45,257 nt of DNA from Paenibacillus chondroitinus NBRC 15376. GTDB taxonomy: Bacteria > Bacillota > Bacilli > Paenibacillales > NBRC-103111. Made by a program: the position numbers and the translations under genes. The notes beneath the pieces are model-generated. The model was not told the origin of the DNA, did not search any database, and saw only the letters and a program-made list of their open reading frames with translations. Shown piece after piece: positions 7,752-16,182 of this stretch (positions within the stretch are counted from its first letter, which is position 1; every line of letters begins with the position of its first letter). Location: the NCBI RefSeq assembly GCF_004000765.1, contig NZ_BILW01000049.1, positions 1 through 45,257 on the forward strand, written 5' to 3'.

Positions 7752-8033
7752 ATGGGGAAAAATACGACGGCAGCAGGTGTTTCTATCATTACGTGTACCA
7801 ATCGTCCACAATATTTTAATCACATTTTGCACTACGTTTGACGAAATGTGATGTTGTTGGCAAGCACGCTAGCCTGGTTTATCTCGCGGCAGCTCACAAG
7901 CTGCTTATTGGATCGCCTCATGAGCGGAACTAAGAAGTTAACTTCGTGCAAGGAGGCACGATTTTGTTTTCTTGGATCGATCATATGTCGTAGGTGTACT
8001 GCCTAATTTGGTTCCGACAAACAAAGTAAGTTA
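7752..8033 (+). pseudogene. Decayed family 2 glycosyltransferase remnant
   Basis: GGGGAGGAAACGAATG gives a normal gene start at 7752, encoding GVSIITCTNRPQYFNHIL, the typical opening of a GT-A fold family 2 glycosyltransferase, but it stops at 7841. In another frame, 7844 onward reads CDVVGKHASLVYLAAAHKLL and then, after an in-frame TAA, VNFVQGGTILF. These are recognisable as the later part of the same kind of enzyme (elsewhere 'DVVGK.a.yvy' and 'fVqGGTil'). The middle of the gene is gone, a frameshift and stops are present, and the length is far below that of an active enzyme. Its right edge is approximate. The rest of 7690-8197 holds no other gene. Confidence 0.65.
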
Positions 8034-8150
8034 AAAAGAAGGAGTAAAGACCGTTCTTCTGAAAATTGTCCGCCAGAAAGCGGGCTTTTTGTACGTTATT
8101 AGACGTAATCGTACCTTATGGTGAACTCATTTTCCCCCTACAATCAGTCA

Positions 8151-8163
8151 TGTAAGCGCTACA
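8151..8163 (+). promoter_or_regulatory. cre-like box before the sugar importer operon
   Basis: TGTAAGCGCTACA resembles the CcpA catabolite-response element TGWAANCGNTNWCA but lacks one base in the right half. It lies 35 bp before the solute-binding protein start, where carbon catabolite repression would be expected. Confidence 0.4.
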
Positions 8164-8197
8164 ATTATCTCGAATTTATTACTGGGGGGTATTCTAA

Positions 8198-9556
8198 ATG
8201 AGGGACTGGACGAAACTCAGCAGCATCGGACTCGCATCAATCATGGCCGTTTCACTTACAGCGTGTGGAACGGAAACGAAAAGTGACGCAGGCTCAAAAG
8301 CAACACCGGCAACATCTACAGCTCCTGCCGCGGCAACTCCAGCTGCGCCTGCTGCCACAACGGCTGCTGCACCAGCCAATGCGCCAGTTAAGCTTAGCAT
8401 TTATACGAATCATTTTGACGATGACACATCAAAGCCTTATGATTACGCGGTTGCAGAGCTAAAAAAAGAGATGCCAAACATCGAAGTTACGCTAGTCCCT
8501 GGTCTGCAAGATAATGGACAGAAAATCAAAACGCAAATGGCAACCGGAGACTTGCCTGATATTATTGACACGAATTGGGATATCATGCAGATCGGCAGCA
8601 AGTCAAACAATATTCTGACGTTAGACGATGCTCAGGAAACGTCACAATTCAAGAAAGATTTGAACAAAGGCAACGAGGCGAAACTAATTGCACCAGATGG
8701 CCATGTGTATGGCTATCCGTATGCCGGCACTGAATTTATTATTTTGTACTATAATAAAAAACTTTTTGCTGAGGCAGGCATAGAAGCACCGATCAAAACG
8801 ATTGATCAATTGAAGGATGCCGCTAAAAAATTCAATGCGAAAGGGATTATCCCACTTGCGATCTTTTCCAAAGAGAAATGGATTGGCAACGCATTATTGC
8901 AGGGCTTTATGACTCGCGAAGAGTCGAAAGGTTACGGAGCCCTCAACGGCGCGGCGGAAACGCCGGAAGCTCTGAAACTGGCCGCCAAGCAAGTAGAAGA
9001 GCTGCAAAAGGCGGGCTTATTTGCTAAAAATGCGACGCAGACGAATTACGATCAAGCTTCTTCGCTCTTTTACCAAGGCAAGGCGGCCATGTTCGTGAAT
9101 GGTCAATGGGAAATTCCAAGCTCACAAAAAAACCTCGGAGACAATGTAGATTTCATGAACTTCCCAGCGAAAGATGAAGCCACCTACGAAAAGGCCAAGT
9201 TTGCCATGAATGGGGCAGGGGGTCCAGGAGGCTTCGCCGTTTCCGCCAAAACAAAAAACAAAGAAGCTGCAATTAAAGTAGCAGCATTCATGGCACGTAA
9301 ATATGCAGAGTACAAGTATACGCAAGTGGGCACACCGATTGTCTCTATCAAAGTCGATAAGCCTATCACGGCGCAAGTGCCTGCCATGCTGTCTCGTCTT
9401 GGTAAAGAAGTGATTCCGAATATTACGAGCTTCGCAACCGTGCAGAATGATACAAATGTGAATCTCAGTATTGACGACAACTCACAGAACTTGATTGTGG
9501 CAGGATTTACGGCGGATCAGTTCGTAACGAATCTCAATAAATCGCTGAAGAAATAA
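8198..9556 (+). CDS. Sugar ABC transporter substrate-binding lipoprotein (CUT1)
   Basis: 452 residues. The N-terminus is a lipoprotein signal peptide with lipobox LTAC at residues 20-23, so the mature protein is anchored outside the membrane by Cys23. A low-complexity Ala/Pro/Thr linker covers about residues 34-66. The rest matches family 1 extracellular solute-binding proteins for sugars, with patterns such as QMATGDLPDIIDTNWD and a FYQGKAAMFVNGQWEIPSS segment typical of MsmE/UgpB relatives. The ATG at 8198 follows a G-rich site. It is first in an operon with two permeases; a hairpin after it may keep its transcript in excess. The sugar cannot be identified. Confidence 0.92.
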   Translation: MRDWTKLSSIGLASIMAVSLTACGTETKSDAGSKATPATSTAPAAATPAAPAATTAAAPANAPVKLSIYTNHFDDDTSKPYDYAVAELKKEMPNIEVTLVPGLQDNGQKIKTQMATGDLPDIIDTNWDIMQIGSKSNNILTLDDAQETSQFKKDLNKGNEAKLIAPDGHVYGYPYAGTEFIILYYNKKLFAEAGIEAPIKTIDQLKDAAKKFNAKGIIPLAIFSKEKWIGNALLQGFMTREESKGYGALNGAAETPEALKLAAKQVEELQKAGLFAKNATQTNYDQASSLFYQGKAAMFVNGQWEIPSSQKNLGDNVDFMNFPAKDEATYEKAKFAMNGAGGPGGFAVSAKTKNKEAAIKVAAFMARKYAEYKYTQVGTPIVSIKVDKPITAQVPAMLSRLGKEVIPNITSFATVQNDTNVNLSIDDNSQNLIVAGFTADQFVTNLNKSLKK

Positions 9557-9575
9557 ATCCTTTCAGCACCTGATG

Positions 9576-9611
9576 ACTCACATCGATCTGTAAGTCGGTG
9601 TGAGTTTTTTT
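9576..9611 (+). terminator. Intercistronic hairpin between binding protein and permease
   Basis: ACTCACATCGA (9576-9586) pairs with TCGGTGTGAGT (9595-9605), followed by T residues. It probably acts as a partial terminator or RNA-stabilising stem that raises binding-protein mRNA over permease mRNA, as in many importer operons. Confidence 0.75.
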
Positions 9612-9630
9612 CAAGAAATGGAGCATAGAG

Positions 9631-10521
9631 ATGAAACAATACTTAGGAAACAAATGGGCTATTCTCTTTTTTTTAACACCGGCAATTGTGCTCTATAGTG
9701 TCATTGTGTTTTATCCCATTCTGCAGACTGTTTATCGCAGTTTTTTTGAATGGGATGGGCTTAGCGATGCGACTTTTATTGGCGTGCGAAATTATATCGA
9801 CCTTAGCCAAGATTATTTATTGACGACATCGCTGCGAAACGGGTTTTTGTTCGCCCTTGTCCTAGTCATTTTCCAAATCGGTCTAGGTACGTTGTTGGCG
9901 CTAATTTGCTCGGATCCTACGGTTAAGGGAAGAAAAATCCTAAAAACCGCCTATTTCATTCCTGTTGTATTGTCGGTCACGGTCGTGTGTCAACTATGGC
10001 TTTCCATGTATGACCCGGTTAACGGAATCATCAATAAATTGTTTCAAGCACTTGGGATCGCTTATCAGCAAGACTGGTTGAACTCACCGAGCGTCTCCAT
10101 AATAGCAATTGCTTTCGTTAATGCTTGGCAGTATATGGGGTTTCAGTTTGCCTTACTTTATGCCGGCGCGAAATCCGTTCCAGAACATTATACAGAGGCT
10201 GCTCGAATCGATGGCGCAGGGAAATGGAGGGCGCATTGGCACATCACGCTCCCATTAATGAAGGAGACGTTCAAGTTTTGCTTTATTATTGCGATTACAG
10301 CTGGGATAGGTGCTTATGTGCAAATGGCAATTATGACGAATGGCGGTCCAGGAACGACAAACTATACGATTACGTTCATGATCATTCGGAATGCATTCTC
10401 GGGTAATCAATATGGGTATGCTTGTGCCATTTCGGTTTTGTTGATTGTGATTAGCCTGATCGCCACCATCATCATCAACAAAGTGTTTGATAGCAGAGAA
10501 ACCGGATTGGAACAGGGGTAA
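9631..10521 (+). CDS. Sugar ABC transporter permease, MalF/UgpA type
   Basis: 296 residues with about six membrane segments. The cytoplasmic EAA loop that contacts the ATPase reads EAARIDGAGKWRAHWHITLP, the CUT1 consensus. It forms the membrane channel with the next gene's product. AAATGGAGCATAG before the ATG at 9631 is a modest ribosome binding site. No ATPase gene is in the window, so a shared MsmX-type ATPase elsewhere is likely. Confidence 0.92.
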   Translation: MKQYLGNKWAILFFLTPAIVLYSVIVFYPILQTVYRSFFEWDGLSDATFIGVRNYIDLSQDYLLTTSLRNGFLFALVLVIFQIGLGTLLALICSDPTVKGRKILKTAYFIPVVLSVTVVCQLWLSMYDPVNGIINKLFQALGIAYQQDWLNSPSVSIIAIAFVNAWQYMGFQFALLYAGAKSVPEHYTEAARIDGAGKWRAHWHITLPLMKETFKFCFIIAITAGIGAYVQMAIMTNGGPGTTNYTITFMIIRNAFSGNQYGYACAISVLLIVISLIATIIINKVFDSRETGLEQG

Positions 10522-10535
10522 AGGAGTGTCATGAT

Positions 10536-11363
10536 ATGAACAAAATCGTTGGAGTCGTCCTGCAGTCTTTTTTATGGGCTTATTTCGTTATTTCCGTCTA
10601 TCCGTTAATATGGATGGTTTCCTATTCGTTGAAAAACAATGATGAAATCTTCGTAACCAATCCTTTCGGGCTGCCAACCCACTTTCGATATGAAAATTAT
10701 GTAAATGCGTGGAATAAATTCAGTGTCCCGACTTATATCACCAACAGTATGATTGTTTCAACGATTACAACGATAGGTGTTGTCTTGTTCGCCGTCATGT
10801 TTGCCTACGCGATTGCCAGACTTCGGTGGAAATTTCGAGAAACGGTGCGGATTTACATGATTATCGGGATGTTTATTCCGATTCAAGTCATTATCATTCC
10901 CTTGGCGATTATCGTAAAAGATTTCCACTTGACGAATACTTACGGCGCTCTATTGATCCCATACATAGCGTTTGGGCTGCCCTTTGCCTCGATGGTCTTT
11001 TATGGATTCCTACGTGGAATCCCGCAAGAGTTGGAAGAATCGGCTTGTATGGATGGCGCTTCGATTTACCTCACTTTCTTTCGTATCATGCTGCCGATTC
11101 TCACGCCAGCCGTCGCCACCATCGTTATTCTGCAGTTTATGGGAACGTGGAATGAATTCTTTTTAGCATCAATTTTAATAACAAAAGAGGAATTAATGAC
11201 TTTGCCGATAGGACTCATCTATTTTCAAGGCCTTCACGCGACCGACTGGGGTGGGATGGGAGCTGTCATGACGATCGCCAGCTTGCCGATGGTCGTGTTA
11301 TATTTGATTTTCACCGAACAAGTGGAAAGCGCATTGACGGTCAGTTCCGCTGTGAAGGGATGA
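10536..11363 (+). CDS. Sugar ABC transporter permease, MalG/UgpE type
   Basis: 275 residues with about six membrane segments. The EAA loop reads EESACMDGASIYLTFFRIML followed by P, and the family C-terminal 'QFMGTWNEFF' motif is present. It pairs with the preceding permease to form the channel of a CUT1 importer. It starts 14 bp after that gene, with AAAGGAG upstream. A GC-rich terminator follows, and the group II intron begins just beyond it. Confidence 0.92.
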   Translation: MNKIVGVVLQSFLWAYFVISVYPLIWMVSYSLKNNDEIFVTNPFGLPTHFRYENYVNAWNKFSVPTYITNSMIVSTITTIGVVLFAVMFAYAIARLRWKFRETVRIYMIIGMFIPIQVIIIPLAIIVKDFHLTNTYGALLIPYIAFGLPFASMVFYGFLRGIPQELEESACMDGASIYLTFFRIMLPILTPAVATIVILQFMGTWNEFFLASILITKEELMTLPIGLIYFQGLHATDWGGMGAVMTIASLPMVVLYLIFTEQVESALTVSSAVKG

Positions 11364-11380
11364 AAGAACGAAAGATTTAG

Positions 11381-11409
11381 GCTGCTGAGCGATAGCTTGG
11401 CGGCTTTTT
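11381..11409 (+). terminator. Terminator of the sugar importer operon, target site of the intron
   Basis: GCTGCTGAGC (11381-11390) pairs over its full length (with G-U pairs) with GCTTGGCGGC (11395-11404) around a GATA loop, followed by TTTTT (11405-11409). The group II intron starts about 10 bp downstream. Confidence 0.85.
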
Positions 11410-11418
11410 ATATTAAGC

Positions 11419-13342
11419 GTGCCCAGAGGCACGCATTATCTAATTGGTGAAAGTCCAACCAAAGGAGGGGCCAAGCCACCTTTGTAGCTAGGATGCTTGC
11501 GTACGGCGAAATCTGTGCGTAAAAGCGCATCGACAAAAGTACTTGTCAGAGACAAGGCGAGCAACATACCAGGCCGTAACATCAAGTGAATCCTGCCGCA
11601 TCGTCAAAAAGGCCTCGCGAGAGGGAAAAGAGGAAGCCGAGTCTCGTTAATATAGACGAAGGCCATGGAAGCTGTGTAGAACTTGGAATCCATAGTGAAG
11701 AATCCTCCGGTGTAGAGGGATCGGCATGGTATGAAAGATAATGTAGTGAACTGGGGAGACCCTCCCCTGCACGGATTTTTTTTTTTTTAGAAACCGTAAT
11801 GAGTCACTCTATAAACCCGAAAAGTGAAGTGAGTTGTCTGCAGGAAGGGAGTCCGAGGGGCTCATAGTACCAAAGAACCGAAGGACAACATAACCTTTGG
11901 GAGGGAAGGAGCCCTGCTTTGTTTATGCTTTTAAGGAGGTACGAGTGAGTGAATGCCAAACGGCTAACAACACCAAAGGAAAAAGTTCAACAACTCCAAG
12001 AAAAGCTAGGTCATGCAGCCAAGGAAAACAAGAAACGTAAGTTCCACGCTTTGTACGACAAGGTTCACCGATGGGATGTTCTATGCGAAGCATGGAACAG
12101 AGTGCGTGCCAACAAAGGCGCGGCTGGTATTAATGCCATTGCGCTTGCAGACATCGAGAGAGAAGGAGAAGTCTCGTTCCTTAGAGACTTGCAGCGAAAT
12201 TTGCAAGAAGGTACATACCGTCCCGATCCAGTGAGACGACATTACATTCCTAAAAAGGATGGTAAACAAAGACCACTCGGAATTCCGACGGTTCGAGATC
12301 GAGTCGTACAAATGGCAACAAAACTAATGATGGAACCCATCTTTGAAGCAGACTTTCAAGAAACGTCCTTCGGATTTCGCCCGGAACGGGGTGCTAAAGG
12401 AGCGTTAGAGCGTATCCGTAAAGCCTGCAATCGCAAAGGAAATTGGGTAGTCGACGTCGATATCCAAGGTTACTTCGACAACATTAACCAAGGGAAGCTA
12501 ATGAAATTGGTGCAAATGCGCATCAATGATAGGCGGATATTGAAGTTAATTAGGAAGTGGTTACAAGCGGGAGTGATGGAAGAAGGAACACTAAGACGCT
12601 CGGACTTAGGCACACCTCAAGGAGGCGTTATCTCGCCGTTACTGGCGAATATCTATTTAAACTACTTTGACCAGATGTGGGAGAAACATGGGAAGGGTGT
12701 AGGTGAGTTAACACGTTATGCGGACGATATGGTTGTCGTCTGTAAAACAAAGAAAGAAGCAGATCATGCATACAAGCTCATTTGTACGATTATGGAGCGA
12801 CTAGAACTTACCCTACATCCAACCAAAACCCGCATTGTGGGTTTGTGGACAGGAGAAGAAGGATTCGATTTTCTAGGCATGCACCATCGGAAAACAAAAG
12901 CAGAAACTTCGCAAGGAGTAGTTTACTACACGACCCAACAATGGCTAACGACAAAGGCAGAAGAACGCATTAGGGAAGTGGTGAAGGGAAGATTGTCACC
13001 ACCGAGCATGCGCTCACGTACCTTTGAAGAACATGTAGAATGGCTCAATCCCAAAATTCAAGGATGGAAAAATTACTACTACACGAACTACAGCCAGAGG
13101 AAATTAGCGAAGTTGAACTGGTATATTCTACAGAGGTTGACTCGATGGTACGCAAAGAAAAGACAACGAAGAAGATGGATGGGGTCATTTCAAGAAGTTA
13201 AGTATATGGCCAAACAAATTGGACTAAAAACGTTACTGTAATTCCGCATGCTCATGAATGACGAACATCGGAAAGCCGTATGAGGGAAAACCTCACGTAC
13301 GGTTTGATGAGGAGGGGCTGAAAATCTCAGCCCTTTACTCTA
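11419..13342 (+). mobile_element. Group II intron with intron-encoded reverse transcriptase
   Basis: A roughly 1.9-kb ribozyme-type retroelement. The probable 5' end is GTGCC at 11419, within a GCGTGCC/GGCACGC stem. A long structured 5' region (11419-11948) has no other gene and includes a 13-nt T run at 11776-11788. Catalytic domain V is visible at about 13272-13305, with the AGC triad at 13274-13276 and a GAAA tetraloop between TGAGG and CCTCA. Domain VI is the stem GGGCTG/CAGCCC (13315-13320 with 13328-13333). The 3' end near 13342 is approximate. The intron class was not determined. The element sits after an operon terminator and interrupts no gene. Confidence 0.88.
11949..13241 (+). CDS. 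ltrA: Group II intron reverse transcriptase/maturase
   Basis: 430 residues, the intron-encoded protein that splices the intron RNA and copies it into new DNA sites. The reverse transcriptase domain includes RPLGIPTVRDRVVQ, GTPQGGVISPLLANIYLNYF and the catalytic RYADDMVVV (YADD) box. The C-terminal maturase (GIIM/X) domain contains WLNPKIQGWKNYYYTNYSQR. There is no HNH endonuclease domain, so insertion probably uses a nicked or single-stranded target. The GTG at 11949 follows AAGGAGG. All reverse transcriptase motifs seem intact, so it may be active. The gene symbol is the generic family name. Confidence 0.92.
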   Translation: MNAKRLTTPKEKVQQLQEKLGHAAKENKKRKFHALYDKVHRWDVLCEAWNRVRANKGAAGINAIALADIEREGEVSFLRDLQRNLQEGTYRPDPVRRHYIPKKDGKQRPLGIPTVRDRVVQMATKLMMEPIFEADFQETSFGFRPERGAKGALERIRKACNRKGNWVVDVDIQGYFDNINQGKLMKLVQMRINDRRILKLIRKWLQAGVMEEGTLRRSDLGTPQGGVISPLLANIYLNYFDQMWEKHGKGVGELTRYADDMVVVCKTKKEADHAYKLICTIMERLELTLHPTKTRIVGLWTGEEGFDFLGMHHRKTKAETSQGVVYYTTQQWLTTKAEERIREVVKGRLSPPSMRSRTFEEHVEWLNPKIQGWKNYYYTNYSQRKLAKLNWYILQRLTRWYAKKRQRRRWMGSFQEVKYMAKQIGLKTLL

Positions 13343-13431
13343 GCTGGTAAAAATTAGGGAGGAATATTGAAACTTTATTTGATTTAAAGTGTCTAAACAG
13401 AGAGACTTGAGGAAGGGAGCGAAAGAAGAGA

Positions 13432-14043
13432 ATGGATACGTATTGGAATCACAATACAGCATTTCACGAAGAGTTGGTGGACAACGCTAAAATTCATGGC
13501 GGTCGAGTACTCGACATCGGATGTGGGGACGGGTTATTACTTCAACGCCTCGCGCCCTTCGCTCAGCAGGTTGTCGGCATAGACCCCGATTCGAAATCAT
13601 TCGAACGCGCACGGATGCGGCTTGCTGCAGTATCAAATGTAACACTCATAAACGGTGACTTCCTTACCATGCCAATCCCTCCTCATGAGGAACGCTTTTC
13701 TACTGTCACTTGTGTAGCAACTTTGCACCATATGGACTTAAGAAGCGCACTGGTAAAAATGAAACAAGTACTCGCACCTGGCGGCCGGCTCCTCATCATT
13801 GGGTTAGCAGCGGATAAGTCGATGATCGACTTTATCATCGCAGGGCTGATGCTTCTCCCAATCCGAATTATGGACCGAGTCCATGGCGGAATGAAGGGTC
13901 CAAATGTGCGAATTGCAGAACCCAAAGAATCAATTATGGAAATTCGTCAAGCTGTAAACGAGATCCTTCCAGGGGCAATAGTCCGGCGACGGTTCTATTA
14001 CCGTTATCTGCTTTCTTGGGTAAAACCAACGGACACCCATTAA
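13432..14043 (+). CDS. Class I SAM-dependent methyltransferase
   Basis: 203 residues. The SAM-binding motif I reads VLDIGCGDG at about residues 26-34, with the acidic residue of motif II in GIDP, and a post-motif LAPGGRLLIIGLA. Related proteins methylate small molecules or quinone precursors; the substrate is not evident. The ATG at 13432 follows GGAAGGGAG. It is the first intact gene after the group II intron and is co-oriented with a phosphatase and an acetyltransferase. Confidence 0.88.
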   Translation: MDTYWNHNTAFHEELVDNAKIHGGRVLDIGCGDGLLLQRLAPFAQQVVGIDPDSKSFERARMRLAAVSNVTLINGDFLTMPIPPHEERFSTVTCVATLHHMDLRSALVKMKQVLAPGGRLLIIGLAADKSMIDFIIAGLMLLPIRIMDRVHGGMKGPNVRIAEPKESIMEIRQAVNEILPGAIVRRRFYYRYLLSWVKPTDTH

Positions 14044-14071
14044 GAATATTGTTAGGAGGTTATGGTTAGTT

Positions 14072-14647
14072 ATGACTACATACATTTATTTTGTACGACA
14101 TGGTATCGCACCATTTTCACATGAACTGGAACGGGCAGGAGGAGCAAGCCTTTCAGAACAGGGAAAAGCAGATGCCATAAGAGTGGCAGAATTGTTAGGC
14201 AACGAAAATATAGATGTTTTAGTTTCGAGCTCCTATCATCGAGCAAAAGAGACGATTACTCCATTGGCAGAGCTGCTAAAACAAGAAATTATCCAATATG
14301 ATGAACTCATTGAAAGACCCATTGCGAGCTTAAATTATCCAATACCCGAGGAGCAATTTCTACTTGGGATTGAAAAATCATTCACAGATCTTGATTTTTG
14401 CATGCCTGAGGGGGAAACAACAAGGCAAGCTCAAGAGCGAGCGATACCCGTCATATTGAAATTGCTATCTGACTATGCAGGTAAGAAAATTGTAATTGGG
14501 ACACATGGGAATATTATGACCATCATATTGAAGTATTTTGATTCAAGTTATGGATTTGAATTTTGGAAGCAAACAAGTAAACCTGATATCTACAAACTTG
14601 AATTCAAAGACAAGGAATTAGGAAGTGTTGAGAGGTTATGGAGGTGA
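14072..14647 (+). CDS. Histidine phosphatase superfamily protein (phosphoglycerate mutase-like)
   Basis: 191 residues. The catalytic RHG motif is at residues 9-11 (YFVRHGIAPF), and the second conserved histidine is in IGTHGN near residue 146. The 'SSSYHRAKETI' segment, with its arginine, is the usual phosphate pocket. It is a cytoplasmic phosphatase of broad family; the substrate is unknown. AGGAGG at 14054-14059 lies 12 nt before the ATG at 14072; a nearer ATG at 14062 is out of frame. Its last codons overlap the ribosome binding site of the next gene, which suggests translational coupling. Confidence 0.88.
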   Translation: MTTYIYFVRHGIAPFSHELERAGGASLSEQGKADAIRVAELLGNENIDVLVSSSYHRAKETITPLAELLKQEIIQYDELIERPIASLNYPIPEEQFLLGIEKSFTDLDFCMPEGETTRQAQERAIPVILKLLSDYAGKKIVIGTHGNIMTIILKYFDSSYGFEFWKQTSKPDIYKLEFKDKELGSVERLWR

Positions 14648-14651
14648 AGAG

Positions 14652-15182
14652 ATGCGAAATTCAATTAGGCTGGTACAACCTTCGGCTGAGTATAAGGATG
14701 AGTATATTTCGTTTTATGAGGATTGGATAGCGAGTGGTGAAGATATTGTTCCATGGACTGTTGAGAAGGAGCCTTATGATTTCACCGCCATGCTGAATTT
14801 CTTATACTCACAAGATTCCGAAGAGAAGATAACGGACGGAAGTTTTGTGCCGCACTCTACCTATTGGCTACTAGATGATGATTCGGGAATGATTATTGGC
14901 GCTGCAAATCTGAGGCATAGACTGAATGAAAGACTTCTCAATAGCGGTGGACATATTGGATATGGCATACGGCCGTCAGCAAGAAGAAAAGGATATGCCA
15001 CACAGCTTTTGGATTTAACGTTAAAACGGATGAAAGTGATGGGCCTGAACAATGTACTTCTTGTTTGTGATAAGGGAAACGTGGCCTCTGAAAGAACCAT
15101 CCTAAAAAACGGTGGCAAGTTTGAATCGGAATATGTAGAGGATCATGGAAATGTGGTTAGACGTTTCTGGATCCAGGTATGA
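14652..15182 (+). CDS. GNAT family N-acetyltransferase
   Basis: 176 residues. The acetyl-CoA-binding motif A reads HIGYGIRPSARRKGYATQLL (R-x-x-G-x-A form), followed by the 'LVCDKGNVASERTILKNGGK' motif B region. It probably acetylates an amine of a small molecule or protein. I chose the ATG at 14652 because GGAGGTGA (14640-14647) lies directly before it; an in-frame ATG at 14625 lies inside the previous gene without a site. A strong bidirectional terminator follows. Confidence 0.88.
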   Translation: MRNSIRLVQPSAEYKDEYISFYEDWIASGEDIVPWTVEKEPYDFTAMLNFLYSQDSEEKITDGSFVPHSTYWLLDDDSGMIIGAANLRHRLNERLLNSGGHIGYGIRPSARRKGYATQLLDLTLKRMKVMGLNNVLLVCDKGNVASERTILKNGGKFESEYVEDHGNVVRRFWIQV

Positions 15183-15217
15183 AAAAGAGGCTGCCGGAAT
15201 CAACGGCAGCCTCTTTT
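15183..15217. terminator. Bidirectional terminator
   Basis: AAAAGAGGCTGCCG (15183-15196) pairs perfectly with CGGCAGCCTCTTTT (15204-15217). It serves the GNAT gene on the plus strand and the convergent small gene on the minus strand. Confidence 0.9.
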
Positions 15218-15226
15218 GCTAACTAG

Positions 15227-15388
15227 TTAAGCTTTCTTTATCGTATAAAATCCATACTGTTCGATTTCGTCTAAAGCTTTACGTCCAAAAGACTCAATGA
15301 GTTCATCAGCTCGGATTTTCGTTCCACCAAGTGTAAGCCCGTCCCAACGTACAACTCTACCGTCTTTAACCAAGAAATAATCATCCAT
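15227..15388 (-). CDS. Small hypothetical protein
   Basis: 53 residues beginning MDDYFLVKDGRVVRWDGLTL and ending FYTIKKA. GGGAGG lies a proper distance before the ATG at 15388, supporting this start over a longer frame. The protein looks like a compact soluble unit with no motif I recognise. It is transcribed toward the bidirectional terminator at 15183-15217. Function unknown. Confidence 0.65.
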   Translation of the reverse strand: MDDYFLVKDGRVVRWDGLTLGGTKIRADELIESFGRKALDEIEQYGFYTIKKA

Positions 15389-15535
15389 ATTGTTGCCTCC
15401 CAAATGACATTTTGGAAATCTGTGTGTTAGCATGTGCAGAGTTCATCTGCCTATACGTATTTTACCATTATTTTGATTTCCACGCATCTTGAAAAGCGGG
15501 TCCTGCAGGCCCTGTGAAGATATCCGAAAAGCAGC

Positions 15536-15868
15536 TTAATTCCGAAGAAACCAAACCTTAATAATCATATCATCCTCTATTTCATACATAGCCACAGCTT
15601 CCAAAATAGCGCCTTCTAATCTGCCGGTTATTTGCTCATGGTCGATGATATATTTGCCATGAATGATTCTTTTATCCACCGTTGCAAACATGTTCGGGAA
15701 GGTTTCAAACAATTTTTGATAACGTGCTCTCATAGCAGCCTGGCCTTCCATAGTAAGGGTGTCAGGAAAATCATAGATTTTCACATCTTCACTATAACAG
15801 CTCATAAATAAATCAATATTTTTATCGTTGTATGCCTGTAATTGTCTTTCCACAACCGAGTTTTCCAT
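15536..15868 (-). CDS. SnoaL/NTF2-like protein
   Basis: 110 residues. It has the layout of NTF2-like (SnoaL/steroid isomerase-fold) proteins: an opening helix VERQLQAYNDKNIDLFMSCY, then YSEDVKIYDFPD, then a MRARYQKLFETFP helix and C-terminal strands ending VAMYEIEDDMIIKVWFLRN. Such proteins are small-molecule binding enzymes or accessory domains; no active-site call is possible. TTGGAGGAAAGAC precedes the ATG at 15868; the longer frame to 16114 lacks a site and would overlap the pseudogene on the other strand. Confidence 0.75.
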   Translation of the reverse strand: MENSVVERQLQAYNDKNIDLFMSCYSEDVKIYDFPDTLTMEGQAAMRARYQKLFETFPNMFATVDKRIIHGKYIIDHEQITGRLEGAILEAVAMYEIEDDMIIKVWFLRN

Positions 15869-15953
15869 GTGTCTTTCCTCCAAAAAAATAATGTTGATAC
15901 AGAAGTATAGTATAAACAAATTAGCCGCATTGTAGAAGAGTAACAAGATACAT

Positions 15954-16085
15954 ATGCAATGGATGTCTTTACTCGTATTTGTGATCACCCGAGTATTCGA
16001 TGCTCCACGCGAACTGGTGTTTGATGCTTGGACGAACGAAGAGCAGCTGTCGAAATGGTGGGGGCCGAGAGCGGCAGTAGGGTAA
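15954..16085 (+). pseudogene. Truncated SRPBCC/AHSA1-domain gene fragment
   Basis: A 43-codon frame from ATG 15954 to TAA 16083-16085 reads ITRVFDAPRELVFDAWTNEE followed by QLSKWWGPRA. This is unmistakably the first strands of an AHSA1-type START-like (SRPBCC) protein, normally about 140-160 residues. The frame stops after WWGPRAAVG, so only the N-terminal quarter remains and it is presumably inactive. The next sequence is the promoter of the MarR gene at 16183. Confidence 0.75.
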
Positions 16086-16107
16086 AGTTTTAAATATGCC
16101 GCTGGAT

Positions 16108-16136
16108 TTGACAAACAAACGGTTTTACGTTATTTT
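16108..16136 (+). promoter_or_regulatory. Promoter of marR (second MarR gene)
   Basis: A perfect -35 TTGACA (16108-16113) and TATTTT (16131-16136) are spaced by 17 bp. The 18-bp palindrome starts at the last base of the -10 box, so a bound repressor would block the start site. Confidence 0.65.
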
Positions 16137-16153
16137 ATATGCTATAGCATATA
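16136..16153. promoter_or_regulatory. Perfect 18-bp palindrome, likely MarR operator (copy 1)
   Basis: TATATGCTATAGCATATA reads the same on both strands. An identical copy lies after the marR gene at 16625-16642, before the DoxX-like gene. The matching placement before each gene supports a MarR operator. Confidence 0.8.
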
Positions 16154-16182
16154 TTAATTTGAGACAGAAGGGAGCGCATAGG

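Noticed and set aside
11949..13241. Reverse transcriptase as part of a retron or other defence element
   Set aside because: Domain V and domain VI of a group II intron are readable just downstream and the protein has a maturase domain, so it is an ordinary intron-encoded protein.
15498..15512. GC-rich hairpin GGGTCCTGCAGGCCC as a terminator of the NTF2-like gene
   Set aside because: The stem is short with almost no loop and only a weak T tail on the minus strand.
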